Translations under genes and position numbers: made by a program
Assembly: GCF_020103725.1 (NCBI RefSeq)
Contig: NZ_JAHXBG010000028.1
Span: 1-64,000, forward strand
DNA length: 64,000 nucleotides
Source: Hyalangium gracile
GTDB lineage: Bacteria; Myxococcota; Myxococcia; Myxococcales; Myxococcaceae
Reading direction: 5' to 3'
Shown: piece after piece, positions 16,078 through 24,375 of the stretch
Position numbering within the stretch: position 1 is the stretch's first letter
Layout of the letters: each line of letters opens with the position of its first letter
The notes under the pieces: generated by a model
Database searches by the model: none
What the model was told of the DNA's origin: nothing
What the model saw: only the letters and a program-made list of their open reading frames with translations

Positions 16078-16830
16078 ATGCTCCGCGTCTCCCTCTCCTG
16101 GCCTCTGGCGCTCGCGCTCGTCCTCTCCGCTTGCAAGCACGTCCCCACGGAGAAGGAGCGGCAGAGCTCGGAAATCCACTACAACCTGGGCGTGCAGGCG
16201 CAGCAGAGCGGCAACATCCAGGAGGCGCTCAGCGAGTTCCAGCGCGCCGTGGAGCTGGATCCGGACAACGCCGACGCGCAGAACGCGCTGGGCATCCTGC
16301 TGCACCTGTCCTTCCGGCGGCACGCGGAGGCCATCGAGCACTACCGCAAGGCCATCGAGGTGCGCCCGAACTTCTCCGAGGCTCGCACCAACCTGGGCAA
16401 CGTCCACCTGGATCAGGGCCAGTACGACGAGGCCATCAAGCTCTACGAGCAGGTGCTCAACGACATGCTGTACCCCACGCCGTACATCGCCCAGGGCAAC
16501 CTGGGGTGGGCCTACTACAAGAAGGGCGACACGGCGAAGGCGCTGGAGAACATCAAGGCCGCCGTGACGCTCAACCCGAGCTTCTGCCTGGGCTTCAAGA
16601 ACATGGGCCTCATCTACGAGCAGACGGGGAAGACCGAGGAGGCCTGCACCCAGTTCGGCCACTACCGCGAGCAGTGCCCCGACGTGGCCGATGCGTACCT
16701 GCGCGAGGGCGTGTGTCTGGCCAAGAAGGGTGAGTCGGACACCGCGAAGCAGCGCCTGGAGACGTGCGAGAGCAAGGCCACGCAGCCCGCGCTGAAGGAA
16801 GAGTGCCGCCGTCTGCGGGAGCAGCTGTAG
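16078..16830 (+). CDS. tgl: Tgl-type TPR lipoprotein, type IV pilus secretin pilotin
   Basis: A 250-residue lipoprotein. The signal sequence ends in VLSAC with the lipidated Cys at residue 19, followed by KHVPTEKE as in Myxococcus xanthus Tgl. Six TPR motifs follow (for example NLGVQAQQSGNIQEALSEFQ and NALGILLHLSFRRHAEAIEH). Tgl is the outer-membrane lipoprotein needed for assembly of the PilQ secretin and so for type IV pili and social motility; in M. xanthus it can be transferred between cells by outer-membrane exchange. It lies near recO and an HTH membrane protein, downstream of rpoBC. Identification rests on the N-terminal sequence, TPR count and length. Confidence 0.87.
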   Translation: MLRVSLSWPLALALVLSACKHVPTEKERQSSEIHYNLGVQAQQSGNIQEALSEFQRAVELDPDNADAQNALGILLHLSFRRHAEAIEHYRKAIEVRPNFSEARTNLGNVHLDQGQYDEAIKLYEQVLNDMLYPTPYIAQGNLGWAYYKKGDTAKALENIKAAVTLNPSFCLGFKNMGLIYEQTGKTEEACTQFGHYREQCPDVADAYLREGVCLAKKGESDTAKQRLETCESKATQPALKEECRRLREQL

Positions 16831-16843
16831 GCCAGGAGCGGAC

Positions 16844-17230
16844 GTGGACCACGTCGACTTCGGCAAATACCTCTCCCAGCAGCGCGAGCTCCGGGGCATG
16901 TCGCGCGATGACATCTCCCGGGCGACGAAGATCCCTCCGAGCCTCGTGGCGGCGCTCGAGGAGGGGCAGGTGGAGCGCCTGCCCGCTCGCATCTTCGTGC
17001 TGAACTACATCCGGGCCTACGCGCACGTCATCGGCATGGCGCCCGAGGATGCCGTGCTGCGCTACGAGGAGGTGGACAAGGCCACTCCGGCGCCCACCCC
17101 GGCGGCGCTCGAGAAGGAGCGGCGGCGGCGCGCGTGGATGGGGCTGGCGATGATGCTCGTCGTCCTGGCGCTCGGCGTGTACGCGTTCCTGGTGGCCACC
17201 GGGAAGCTTCCACGCCCCTTCGCGGGTTGA
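16844..17230 (+). CDS. RodZ-like HTH membrane protein
   Basis: A 128-residue protein with a cytoplasmic XRE/RodZ-type helix-turn-helix at about 7-75 (GKYLSQQRELRGMSRDDISR, then IPPSLVAALEEGQVERLPA and the FVLNYIRAYAHVIGM helix). A short charged linker and one transmembrane helix at about 103-121 (LAMMLVVLALGVYAFLVAT) follow, then a seven-residue tail. RodZ links MreB to the envelope, but this protein lacks the large periplasmic domain, so it is only RodZ-like. Start is GTG 16844 with AGGAG 5 nt upstream, 13 bp after tgl. It ends 8 bp before recO, so tgl, this gene and recO probably form an operon. Confidence 0.8.
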   Translation: MDHVDFGKYLSQQRELRGMSRDDISRATKIPPSLVAALEEGQVERLPARIFVLNYIRAYAHVIGMAPEDAVLRYEEVDKATPAPTPAALEKERRRRAWMGLAMMLVVLALGVYAFLVATGKLPRPFAG

Positions 17231-17238
17231 GAGAGACC

Positions 17239-17973
17239 ATGGAGCGGTTCGTCGACGAGGCGCTCGTGCTGTCCACCATGGACTACGGTGAGGCGGATCG
17301 GCTCGTGACGCTCCTCACCCGCGAGCATGGAAAGCTCACCGCCTTCGCCGCGGGGGCTCGCAAGAGCAAGCGCCGCTTCGCGGGGGCGCTGGAGCCCTTC
17401 ATGCGCCTGCGCGTCCAGATCGTGGAGACGCGCGGCAGCACCGTGCGGCTTGACTCGGCCGACATCGAGGCCGGCTACTACACGGCCCGGCAGGACCTGG
17501 CGCTGATTGCCCGCGCCCTGTACTCCGTGGAGCTGTGCCGGGAGCTGACGCGCGACCACGAGCCCCACCCGGAGCTGTTCGCCCTGCTCGAGGAGTACCT
17601 CGCCCGGCTGGATGCCAAGGAGGCGGGCCCCACCTCGCTGCTCGCCTTCGAGCTGTCCGCCCTGGCCCACGCGGGCCTCATGCCCCGCTTCGACTGCTGC
17701 GCGCTGTGCGGCGGAGTTCCTGGCGAGCGGCCGCGCTTCGATCAGTCCCACGGCGGCGCGGTGTGCGAGCCGTGCAGCGGACGGGCCCGGGACGCGGTGG
17801 CCATTCCGCCGGCGCTCCTGTCGGGCCTGCGCGCCCTGCAGGAGGGACAGCGCACGCCGCTGCCCGCCGAGCTGAGAGCCCGGGCGCGCGGCCTGCTCAA
17901 CGTCTTCATCGCGCATCACCTGGGCCGGCGCCTCAAGAGCGTGGACTTCATGGCCCAGGTCGGACTGGACTGA
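17239..17973 (+). CDS. recO: DNA repair protein RecO
   Basis: A 244-residue recombination mediator that, with RecR, loads RecA onto SSB-coated single-stranded DNA. The N-terminal OB fold begins DEALVLSTMDYGEADRLVTL, with GARKSKRRFAGALEPF, the family DNA-binding segment. A helical middle follows, then a zinc site with two Cys pairs (CCALCGG and CEPCSG, about 152-178). Length is normal (about 240). The ATG at 17239 gives the expected start; longer in-frame readings upstream overlap the previous gene. Confidence 0.93.
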   Translation: MERFVDEALVLSTMDYGEADRLVTLLTREHGKLTAFAAGARKSKRRFAGALEPFMRLRVQIVETRGSTVRLDSADIEAGYYTARQDLALIARALYSVELCRELTRDHEPHPELFALLEEYLARLDAKEAGPTSLLAFELSALAHAGLMPRFDCCALCGGVPGERPRFDQSHGGAVCEPCSGRARDAVAIPPALLSGLRALQEGQRTPLPAELRARARGLLNVFIAHHLGRRLKSVDFMAQVGLD

Positions 17974-17994
17974 CCTGGCACTGGGAGGGGAGTC

Positions 17995-18996
17995 ATGACC
18001 GACGCGGCGCCGCGGCTCGACGTGGTGTGCATGGGCGAGACGCTGGTGGACTTCCTCCCCGCCGAGTCCGGGCGCCGGGTGCGAGAGGTGTCTTCCTGGT
18101 CCCCAGGCATCGGGGGCTCGCTCGCCAATGTCTCCGTGGGGCTGGCCCGGCTGGGCGCGCGCTCGGGGCTGGTGTCCGTGCTGGGCTCGGACGAGTTCGG
18201 CCACTTCCTGCGCGACCACCTGGCCGCCGAGGGCGTGGACGTCAGCCACGTGCGCCAGACGAACGAGGCCCGCACGGGGCTCGTCTTCATCTCCCTGGAT
18301 GCGCGCGGGGAGCGCAGCTTCACCTATTTCCGGACGCGCTCGGCGGAGTTCCTCCTCGGCGAGCAGGACGTGGATCCGGACTTCCTCGGGCGGACACGGG
18401 TGCTGCACTGGGGCTCCAACTCGCTGCACCTGTCCGAGGCGCGCGTCGCCATGCAGCGGGCCGTGGAGCAGGTGCGCGAGGCCGGGCGCATCGTGAGCTG
18501 TGATCCCAACCTGCGCCTCCACGCGTGGGCCGATCCTCGCGAGCCCAAGGGCATCCTCGCGCGCATGCTGCCCCTGTGCACCGTGGTGAAGCTGTCCGAG
18601 GAGGAGATGCCCGTCGTCACCGACACCGCGGATCCGCGCGGGGCCCTGGAGGCCTTGAGCCGCTTGGGAATCCTGCTGCCCGTGGTGACGCTGGGAGAGA
18701 AGGGCGCCGCGTTCCTCTGGCGCGGCGAGGTGGTGCACGTGCCGGCCCCCGCCGTCCGCGTCGTGGACACCACCGGCGCCGGAGACGGCTTCGTGGCGGG
18801 CCTCCTCTACGGGCTGACGCGCCGATATGCGGATGCACGAGCGCTGCGCGAGGCCACCCGTGAGTCGCTCACGGAGCTGGTGACCTTCGCCTGCGTGATG
18901 GGCTCTCGCGTCGTCGAGCGGCTGGGGGCGGTGGCCGGACTGTCTCGCGCGGCCGAAGTCACCCAGCACATGCCCGCGGATCTGCGTCCGCGTTGA
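17995..18996 (+). CDS. PfkB-family carbohydrate kinase (fructokinase-like)
   Basis: A 333-residue sugar kinase that should phosphorylate a hexose or related sugar with ATP. The N-terminal PfkB signature region (GIGGSLANVSVGLARLGARS) and the C-terminal DTTGAGDGFVAGL motif with catalytic Asp at about residue 264 are complete. MGETLVDFLP is typical for fructokinases, but the sugar cannot be fixed from sequence. GGAGGGGAG precedes the ATG. It follows recO by 21 bp and converges with the minus-strand gene ending at 19010, 13 bp away. Confidence 0.87.
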   Translation: MTDAAPRLDVVCMGETLVDFLPAESGRRVREVSSWSPGIGGSLANVSVGLARLGARSGLVSVLGSDEFGHFLRDHLAAEGVDVSHVRQTNEARTGLVFISLDARGERSFTYFRTRSAEFLLGEQDVDPDFLGRTRVLHWGSNSLHLSEARVAMQRAVEQVREAGRIVSCDPNLRLHAWADPREPKGILARMLPLCTVVKLSEEEMPVVTDTADPRGALEALSRLGILLPVVTLGEKGAAFLWRGEVVHVPAPAVRVVDTTGAGDGFVAGLLYGLTRRYADARALREATRESLTELVTFACVMGSRVVERLGAVAGLSRAAEVTQHMPADLRPR

Positions 18997-19009
18997 GAGG
19001 GCAGGGGAC

Positions 19010-19609
19010 TCAGCCTCGCAGCGCGGCTCTCCCGAGCAGCGTGAAGGGGTGCTCCGCCACCGCCGCCACGCGACGGGCCTCCTGCAGCGCGGCGCTGGCC
19101 TGGGCGGCCCGCTCCACGCGCGCCGTGTCCTGGCCAGCTCCGACCGCCTGGAACTCCGGCACCGTCAGCCCGCGGCCCTTCCACGCGGTCTCCGCGGGGG
19201 CCTCGTAGCGCGGCGGCTCGGGCACGGTCAGGGACGGACCCTTGCTCACCGAGAAGTCCTGCGAGTCCTTCCAGAAGGCCTTGTACGTGGACTCGACCTG
19301 CTTGGCCTGCTGGGCGCGCGAAGAGGTGCCCTCCACCGCTTCCTTGAAGCGCTCCTGGAACTCCTTGCTGGTCAGCAGCCTCTCGAGCGTGCCGAGCGAC
19401 TCCGGGCTCTTCCGGCTCGGCGCGTCGAACCCGTCCTGGAACCGCTGGCCCAGCTCCTCGAACCGGTCCTGGAACCGGTTCTGGAGCTGGGGCAGCGGCT
19501 CGATCGGGAGGCGCTCCCTCGGCTGCCCGCGGACCCCGTCGATGCCCTGCGCGAGCTCACTGGCTCGTTGGAACTGCGGACCTCGATTCCAGCGCTGGAT
19601 GGAGTTCAC
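19010..19609 (-). CDS. Hypothetical protein
   Basis: A 199-residue hydrophilic, Gln/Arg/Glu-rich protein (VNSIQRWNRGPQFQRASELA...) without signal peptide or membrane segment. Repeated FQDRFEELGQRFQDGF-like stretches (about residues 45-60) suggest amphipathic helices. The C-terminal part (VERAAQASAALQEARRVAAV) is helical. The start is GTG at 19609, with only a weak ribosome site. It is transcribed away from the first Ser/Thr kinase gene; the 204-bp space between them holds the kinase promoter. No family was recognised. Confidence 0.6.
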   Translation of the reverse strand: MNSIQRWNRGPQFQRASELAQGIDGVRGQPRERLPIEPLPQLQNRFQDRFEELGQRFQDGFDAPSRKSPESLGTLERLLTSKEFQERFKEAVEGTSSRAQQAKQVESTYKAFWKDSQDFSVSKGPSLTVPEPPRYEAPAETAWKGRGLTVPEFQAVGAGQDTARVERAAQASAALQEARRVAAVAEHPFTLLGRAALRG

Positions 19610-19772
19610 ACAGGTATTTACGGAGAATGCGGGAGAAAGTTACGCGTTCCCCGCGTTTCGCTTCCCATGTTCCCAGATCCAGGGAATTGACGAATCGCGT
19701 CATCCACCGTCCCGGCATTAATCCAGGAGGATCAAGCGGCCGGCCAAGAGGCGCCGTTCTCCAGTCGAGGGC

Positions 19773-19801
19773 GTGACCGGAGCCAGTGGCGCCGCTAGCA
19801 T
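19773..19801 (+). promoter_or_regulatory. Promoter of first Ser/Thr kinase
   Basis: GTGACC (19773-19778), 17-bp spacer, TAGCAT (19796-19801), then 12 bp to the ATG at 19814. The same layout (GTGACG, 17 bp, TAGCAT, 11 bp, ATG) precedes the paralogous kinase at 22034. The spacing implies a nearly leaderless transcript. Confidence 0.5.
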
Positions 19802-19813
19802 GCACGGCCGTTC

Positions 19814-21712
19814 ATGCCCAGACAGGCGGCTTCCCCCGGGGTTGATCCCTACCGCGGCCGGAGAATCGGAAAGTACGAGATCATCACCCGTCTGTCCGTC
19901 GGGGGCATGGCGGAGCTCTTCCTCGCGTTCACCTCGGGGCCGGGAGGCTTCCGCAAGTTCGTCGCGCTCAAGCAGATCCTCCCGGACGTCAAGACGGACG
20001 AGTTCGTGAAGATGTTCCTGGATGAGGCCCGCATCACCGCGGCCTTCTCCCATCCGAACATCGGTCAGGTGTTCGATCTCGGCCTGGAAGAGGACGAGCT
20101 GTACCTGGCCATGGAGTTCCTGCCCGGCCAGAACCTCGAGCAGGTCATGATGGCGGCCAGCTACGTGCGCCCGCTGCCCATCGGCTTCGCGGCTCGGGTG
20201 GCCCGCGACGTCTGCCTGGGCCTGCACTACGCCCACCACTTCACCGCGCCCTCCGGCCGCAAGGTCGCCGTCGTCCACCGCGACATGGCCCCGCGCAACG
20301 TCATGATCACCTACGACGGCGTGGTGAAGGTGATCGACTTCGGCATCGCCAAGGCCAAGGGCCGCATCGCCCGCACCCACGTGGGCATGGTGAAGGGCAC
20401 CAGCGGCTACATGTCCCCCGAGCAGGTCCGAGGCCAGGAGCTCGACGGGCGCAGTGACTTGTTCACCGCCGGCGTGCTGCTGCACGAGATGCTGTGCGGC
20501 CAGCGGCTGTTCGACACCACCGACGAAGACGCGATGATGCGGCAGATCGCCAACGCGGACATCGCCCCGCCGCGCGCCAGCAACCCTGACGTGCCCGAGG
20601 CGCTCGATGCGGTGGTGATGAAGGCGCTCGCGAAGGAGCCGGCGAAGCGCTTCGCCACCGGGCGCGAGTTCGCCAAGGCCATCGAGACGGCGATGGGGCC
20701 CCAGGTCTTCGACGAGGAGTCCGTCGCCGAGCTCATGCAGGCGCTCTTCGCCGAAAAGCGCCTGAAGACGCTCGCGCTGCTGGACTACGCCAGCCACGAC
20801 GACGAGCGCGTCAGCAAGGTCGTCGAGGCGCTCCGGGACGAGAAGACGCTCGACGGCACCAGCTCCGAGACCGACGAGATCAGCGACGTCGTCCCCACGG
20901 CGCCCATGAAGGCGTTTCCCTTCGCGGAGTCGCCTCGCCCCGCCGCCCCGCGCCCCGCGACGCCCGCCCCGCGTCCTCCGCCGCCTCGCAAGTCGGTCTC
21001 CGGAAGCGAGCCGTCCTCGGGCCCTCCCAAGGCCCGGCCGTTTCCAGCCCCGGCCCGGCCGCTCCCGGACTCCTCGGCCCGCAAGGCGGTCCTCTTCGAG
21101 GAGGACGCGCCCACCCAGATCGGCCCCGTCCCCGGGATGCAGGCCGAGCGCCCCTCCACCCCCGAGCCGGAGGTGCGCGAGAGCCGGCGCAATCCGAGGA
21201 TGGGCGTGTTCACGCTCGGCCCCGCCGAGCCCCCGGTGCCCGCGGCCCCCAAACCTCGCGAGGAGGAGCCGGAGATCTCGGAGCTGTCGGAGGTCTCCCG
21301 CGTGTCGCGCGTCTCCCGCGCGCTGCAGGGCCTCAACCGCCCCTCGAGGCGTGGGCTCTGGCTCGTCGCCGCCATCGTGCTGGTGGGCCTCGCGGTGCTC
21401 TTCATGCCCGAGGCCTTGAGGAGCCGCATCGGCTCCTTGTTCTCGTCCGCGGGGCAGTGGGCCGCCGAGCGATCCTCGGAGCCCAAGGCGGTGCCCGGTC
21501 CCCCGGAGACCGCGCCCACGCCCACCCCCACGCCGCCGTCACCGGATGCCTATGAGCCGCCGCCTCCCGCGGAGGAGAGCGCACCGGCTGAGCCCGCGGA
21601 GAAGGCCGCGAATGCCGCCCCCGAGACGGTGACCCCCGAGAAGTCGGAGCCCTCCGCGGCGCCTTCCCGGACGGCCCCCCCCGGAAGGCGGCGGCGGCGA
21701 AGCCCAAGGTGA
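19814..21712 (+). CDS. Transmembrane Ser/Thr protein kinase, frameshifted near its end
   Basis: A eukaryotic-like Hanks kinase. The G-loop is RLSVGGMAELFLA, the catalytic Lys is about residue 53 (FVALKQI), HRD is at about 155-157 (VVHRDMAPRNVM) and DFG at about 175-177 (VIDFGIAKAKG). GTSGYMSPEQVRG follows. All catalytic residues are present. A long Pro/Ala-rich juxtamembrane linker leads to one transmembrane helix (LWLVAAIVLVGLAVLFM, about 515-531) and a Pro/Glu-rich tail. The frame ends early at 21712, just after an 8-C run (21675-21682). Adding one C restores an Ala/Lys-rich continuation to 21960. It is 0.3 kb upstream of a close paralogue. Confidence 0.85.
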   Translation: MPRQAASPGVDPYRGRRIGKYEIITRLSVGGMAELFLAFTSGPGGFRKFVALKQILPDVKTDEFVKMFLDEARITAAFSHPNIGQVFDLGLEEDELYLAMEFLPGQNLEQVMMAASYVRPLPIGFAARVARDVCLGLHYAHHFTAPSGRKVAVVHRDMAPRNVMITYDGVVKVIDFGIAKAKGRIARTHVGMVKGTSGYMSPEQVRGQELDGRSDLFTAGVLLHEMLCGQRLFDTTDEDAMMRQIANADIAPPRASNPDVPEALDAVVMKALAKEPAKRFATGREFAKAIETAMGPQVFDEESVAELMQALFAEKRLKTLALLDYASHDDERVSKVVEALRDEKTLDGTSSETDEISDVVPTAPMKAFPFAESPRPAAPRPATPAPRPPPPRKSVSGSEPSSGPPKARPFPAPARPLPDSSARKAVLFEEDAPTQIGPVPGMQAERPSTPEPEVRESRRNPRMGVFTLGPAEPPVPAAPKPREEEPEISELSEVSRVSRVSRALQGLNRPSRRGLWLVAAIVLVGLAVLFMPEALRSRIGSLFSSAGQWAAERSSEPKAVPGPPETAPTPTPTPPSPDAYEPPPPAEESAPAEPAEKAANAAPETVTPEKSEPSAAPSRTAPPGRRRRRSPR

Positions 21713-21960
21713 CCGCGACGCAGGAGCCTTCGGAGACCGCTTCGGACGCCTCGGAGGAGGCGGGTACACCTCAGGACCCGCCGGCAGCCCAGCCCGGGAA
21801 GAGTCCCGCGATCCGGGGGAAACCCGAGGGGCGCGAAACGCCGGAGCCCGCCGAGGAGACAGCCGAGCCTTCGGACACCTCCGTTGGCCCGGCGGAGGTG
21901 GATCCGTCCATCCAGCCGCTGGAGATTTCTCCTCCGTCCACAACGGAGGAGCCGCGGTAG
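21683..21960 (+). pseudogene. Detached C-terminal tail of the first Ser/Thr kinase
   Basis: In the +1-restored frame the sequence after the poly-C run reads KAAAAKPKVTATQEPSETAS and continues Pro/Glu-rich to the stop at 21958-21960 (ending STTEEPR). The composition matches the tail before the run, so this is the original 3' end of the kinase gene rather than a separate gene. Either one C was lost (assembly error or true mutation) or the run varies by slippage. The kinase and transmembrane parts are upstream and would be unaffected. Confidence 0.65.
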
Positions 21961-21993
21961 TCACCGGCTGGCGGGGACGGGACGACCAACCCC

Positions 21994-22022
21994 GTGACGC
22001 GATGCGGAGACGCGGTTAGCAT
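21994..22022 (+). promoter_or_regulatory. Promoter of second Ser/Thr kinase
   Basis: GTGACG (21994-21999), 17-bp spacer, TAGCAT (22017-22022), 11 bp before the ATG at 22034. It is almost identical to the promoter of the first kinase, so the duplication included the promoter. Confidence 0.5.
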
Positions 22023-22033
22023 GGGGGCCTCGC

Positions 22034-24286
22034 ATGGCGATTCAGGGAGCCCCCGCGGACGATCCCGACCGTGGGCGTCGCATCAGCAAGTATCAGATCC
22101 TCACACGGCTCTCCGTGGGGGGCATGGCGGAGTTGTTCCTGGCCTTCACCTCGGGGCCGGGCGGCTTCCGCAAGTTCGTCGCGCTCAAGCAGATCCTGCC
22201 GGACGTCAAGACCGACGAGTTCGTGAAGATGTTCCTCGACGAGGCCCGCATCACCGCGGCCTTCTCGCACGCGAACATCGGCCAGGTGTTCGATCTCGGG
22301 GAAGAGGACGGCGAGCTGTACCTCGCCATGGAGTTCCTCGCCGGCCAGAACCTCGAGCAGCTCATGAAGGCCGCGGACAAGCGCGATCAGCCGGTGCCCC
22401 CCGGCTTCGCGGCCCGCGTGATCCGTGATGTCTGCCTGGGCCTGCACTACGCCCACCACTTCGTCGACCCCACGGGTCGCTCCGTCGCGGTGGTGCACCG
22501 CGACATGTCCCCGCGCAACGTCATGGTCACCTATGACGGCGGGGTGAAGGTGATCGACTTCGGCATCGCCAAGGCCAAGGGTCGCCTGGGCCGCACGGCG
22601 GTGGGCATGGTGAAGGGGACGGGCGGGTACATGTCCCCCGAGCAGGTGCGCGGCCACGAGCTCGACGGGCGCAGCGACTTGTTCTCCGCCGGCGTGCTGC
22701 TGCACGAGATGCTGTGCGGTCAGCGGCTGTTCAACGCCCCCGGCGACGCCGCGATGATGATGCAGATCGCCGAGGGGGAGATTCCGCCCCCGCGCTCGAT
22801 CAACCCGGCGGTGCCCGCGGCGCTCGAGGCCGTGGTGATGAAGGCGCTCACTCGGGACAAGGCGAAGCGCTTCGCCACCGGGCGCGAGTTCGCCAAGGCC
22901 ATCGAGGCCGCGATGGGCTCCGAGCTCTTCGACGAGGAGCGGATGGCCGGGCTCATGGAGGAGTACTTCGCGGAGAAGCGCCAGAAGACGCGCGCGCTCC
23001 TGGAGTACGCCAGCCGCGATGACGCCCGCATCAGCGAGGCCGCCGGCGCCCTCCAGGACGAGCCCAGCGACCACGTGCCCACCGCGCAGGTGAAGCGGAC
23101 CCCCAAGCCTCGCTCGGTGCCCACTCCGGCGCCGATTCCCCGCCCCAGCGCGGCCGGCGCTCGTCCGCGCAAGCCCGCGAGCAACCCCTCGCAGTCCGTC
23201 GTGCCTTCCACGCCCCGAGGCTCCCGGCCGCGGATCTCCGCCCGCACGGAGACGCCGGAGCCGCCTCCTCAGGAAGTCGAGGCGGACGAGGGCGTGGACA
23301 CCATCTCGACGCAGCCTTCGCACAAGGCGATGCGTCCACCTCCTCGCCCGGCACCGCGCGCGGGAGGCTCCCTGCCGGGCCGGCCCTCTCGGACCAGTAC
23401 GCCCCGTGAGACTCCGGTCGCCACCCAGGACGAGGAGAGCGGCAAGTCGAGCTGGGGCAGCCGGCTCTTCCTCCTGGCCTTCTTCGGCGCCATCGGCGGG
23501 CTGCTCTACCTCGAGCCCGTCCGCGCCATGCTCAGGCCCGGCTATGAGTCCGCCGTGGCGTGGGTGAAGACCGAGCTGGAGCTCGAGCCGCCTCCGCCCC
23601 CGCCGGACACGCAGACGTGGCCGCCTCCGCAGAAGCCGCGACCGCCGAACCCGCTGGAGCAGCCTCCTCCTCAGGAGGCTCCCACCGAGACGGTCAAGGC
23701 CGAGCCCACGCCCACCGAGCCCACGCCCACCGAGCCCACGCCGCCGGAGCCCGCTCCGCCGGAGCCCGCTTCGGAGGACACCAAGGCCGCGGACTCCAAG
23801 GGCACCGCGAAGCAGGGGAGCGCGATCGCCAAGGCCGGGCAGACCCCGCCCAGGACGGGCACCTCCAAGACGAAGGCGACGCAGAAGCCCGAGGAGACGA
23901 CGCCCACGGCGGCCGCGAACCCGGCGGGCACCTCGTCGCCGCACCCCCAGGATCTCCAGGCCCAGCTGGCGCAGGAGCCCAACACCACGCTGGAGGTGGA
24001 TCCCGACGGCGAGGCCGTGGTGGTGGACACCAAGGATCCCCGCAAGATGAAGAAGGCCGGGATCGGTCTGCTCACCCTCTACACCGTGCCTCGGGCGGCG
24101 GTGTTCGACGGCAACACGCTGCTGGGCACCACCCCGCTGATGAAGGTCCCTCTCCAGGCTGGCACGTACCGGCTGCGCATCCTGGATTCAGATGGCAACA
24201 GTCGGCTCTTCTCCGCTCCTGTCGTCGTCGCCAAGGACAACAAGTACACGATTACGGTTTCGGACCTCCCGATGTACACCCAGTGA
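22034..24286 (+). CDS. Transmembrane Ser/Thr protein kinase with C-terminal PEGA-like domain
   Basis: A 750-residue paralogue of the preceding kinase. The kinase domain (about 18-300) has RLSVGGMAELFLA, FVALKQI, VVHRDMSPRNVMVTYDG and VIDFGIAKAKG. A Pro-rich linker, one transmembrane helix (about 480-498, LFLLAFFGAIGGLLYLEPV) and a periplasmic Pro/Glu/Thr repeat (TEPTPTEPTPTEPTPPEP) follow. The protein closes with a PEGA-like beta domain (about 675-750: TVPRAAVFDGNTLLGTTPLM...GTYRLRI). The partner likely senses envelope signals and phosphorylates cytoplasmic targets; FHA proteins encoded downstream are candidate readers. Intact, unlike its neighbour. Confidence 0.92.
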   Translation: MAIQGAPADDPDRGRRISKYQILTRLSVGGMAELFLAFTSGPGGFRKFVALKQILPDVKTDEFVKMFLDEARITAAFSHANIGQVFDLGEEDGELYLAMEFLAGQNLEQLMKAADKRDQPVPPGFAARVIRDVCLGLHYAHHFVDPTGRSVAVVHRDMSPRNVMVTYDGGVKVIDFGIAKAKGRLGRTAVGMVKGTGGYMSPEQVRGHELDGRSDLFSAGVLLHEMLCGQRLFNAPGDAAMMMQIAEGEIPPPRSINPAVPAALEAVVMKALTRDKAKRFATGREFAKAIEAAMGSELFDEERMAGLMEEYFAEKRQKTRALLEYASRDDARISEAAGALQDEPSDHVPTAQVKRTPKPRSVPTPAPIPRPSAAGARPRKPASNPSQSVVPSTPRGSRPRISARTETPEPPPQEVEADEGVDTISTQPSHKAMRPPPRPAPRAGGSLPGRPSRTSTPRETPVATQDEESGKSSWGSRLFLLAFFGAIGGLLYLEPVRAMLRPGYESAVAWVKTELELEPPPPPPDTQTWPPPQKPRPPNPLEQPPPQEAPTETVKAEPTPTEPTPTEPTPPEPAPPEPASEDTKAADSKGTAKQGSAIAKAGQTPPRTGTSKTKATQKPEETTPTAAANPAGTSSPHPQDLQAQLAQEPNTTLEVDPDGEAVVVDTKDPRKMKKAGIGLLTLYTVPRAAVFDGNTLLGTTPLMKVPLQAGTYRLRILDSDGNSRLFSAPVVVAKDNKYTITVSDLPMYTQ

Positions 24287-24295
24287 CTGTCGTCC

Positions 24296-24324
24296 TTGAC
24301 GGTCCTGGACCCCCTCACTAGGGT
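24296..24324 (+). promoter_or_regulatory. Sigma70-type promoter of glyQS
   Basis: TTGACG (24296-24301), exactly 17 bp, then TAGGGT (24319-24324). The glyQ ATG is at 24376, leaving a leader of about 45 nt. No T-box stem or anticodon specifier was recognised in it. Confidence 0.7.
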
Positions 24325-24375
24325 CCGCGCGTCTTTGCCTTCGCCTTCGCGAAGGCCTCGCAGGGCGCTCAGACC

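Noticed and set aside
23700-23770. Tandem repeat or CRISPR-like array in the second kinase
   Set aside because: It is a short coding repeat of Thr-Glu-Pro-Thr-Pro units in the Pro-rich linker, not an array with unique spacers.
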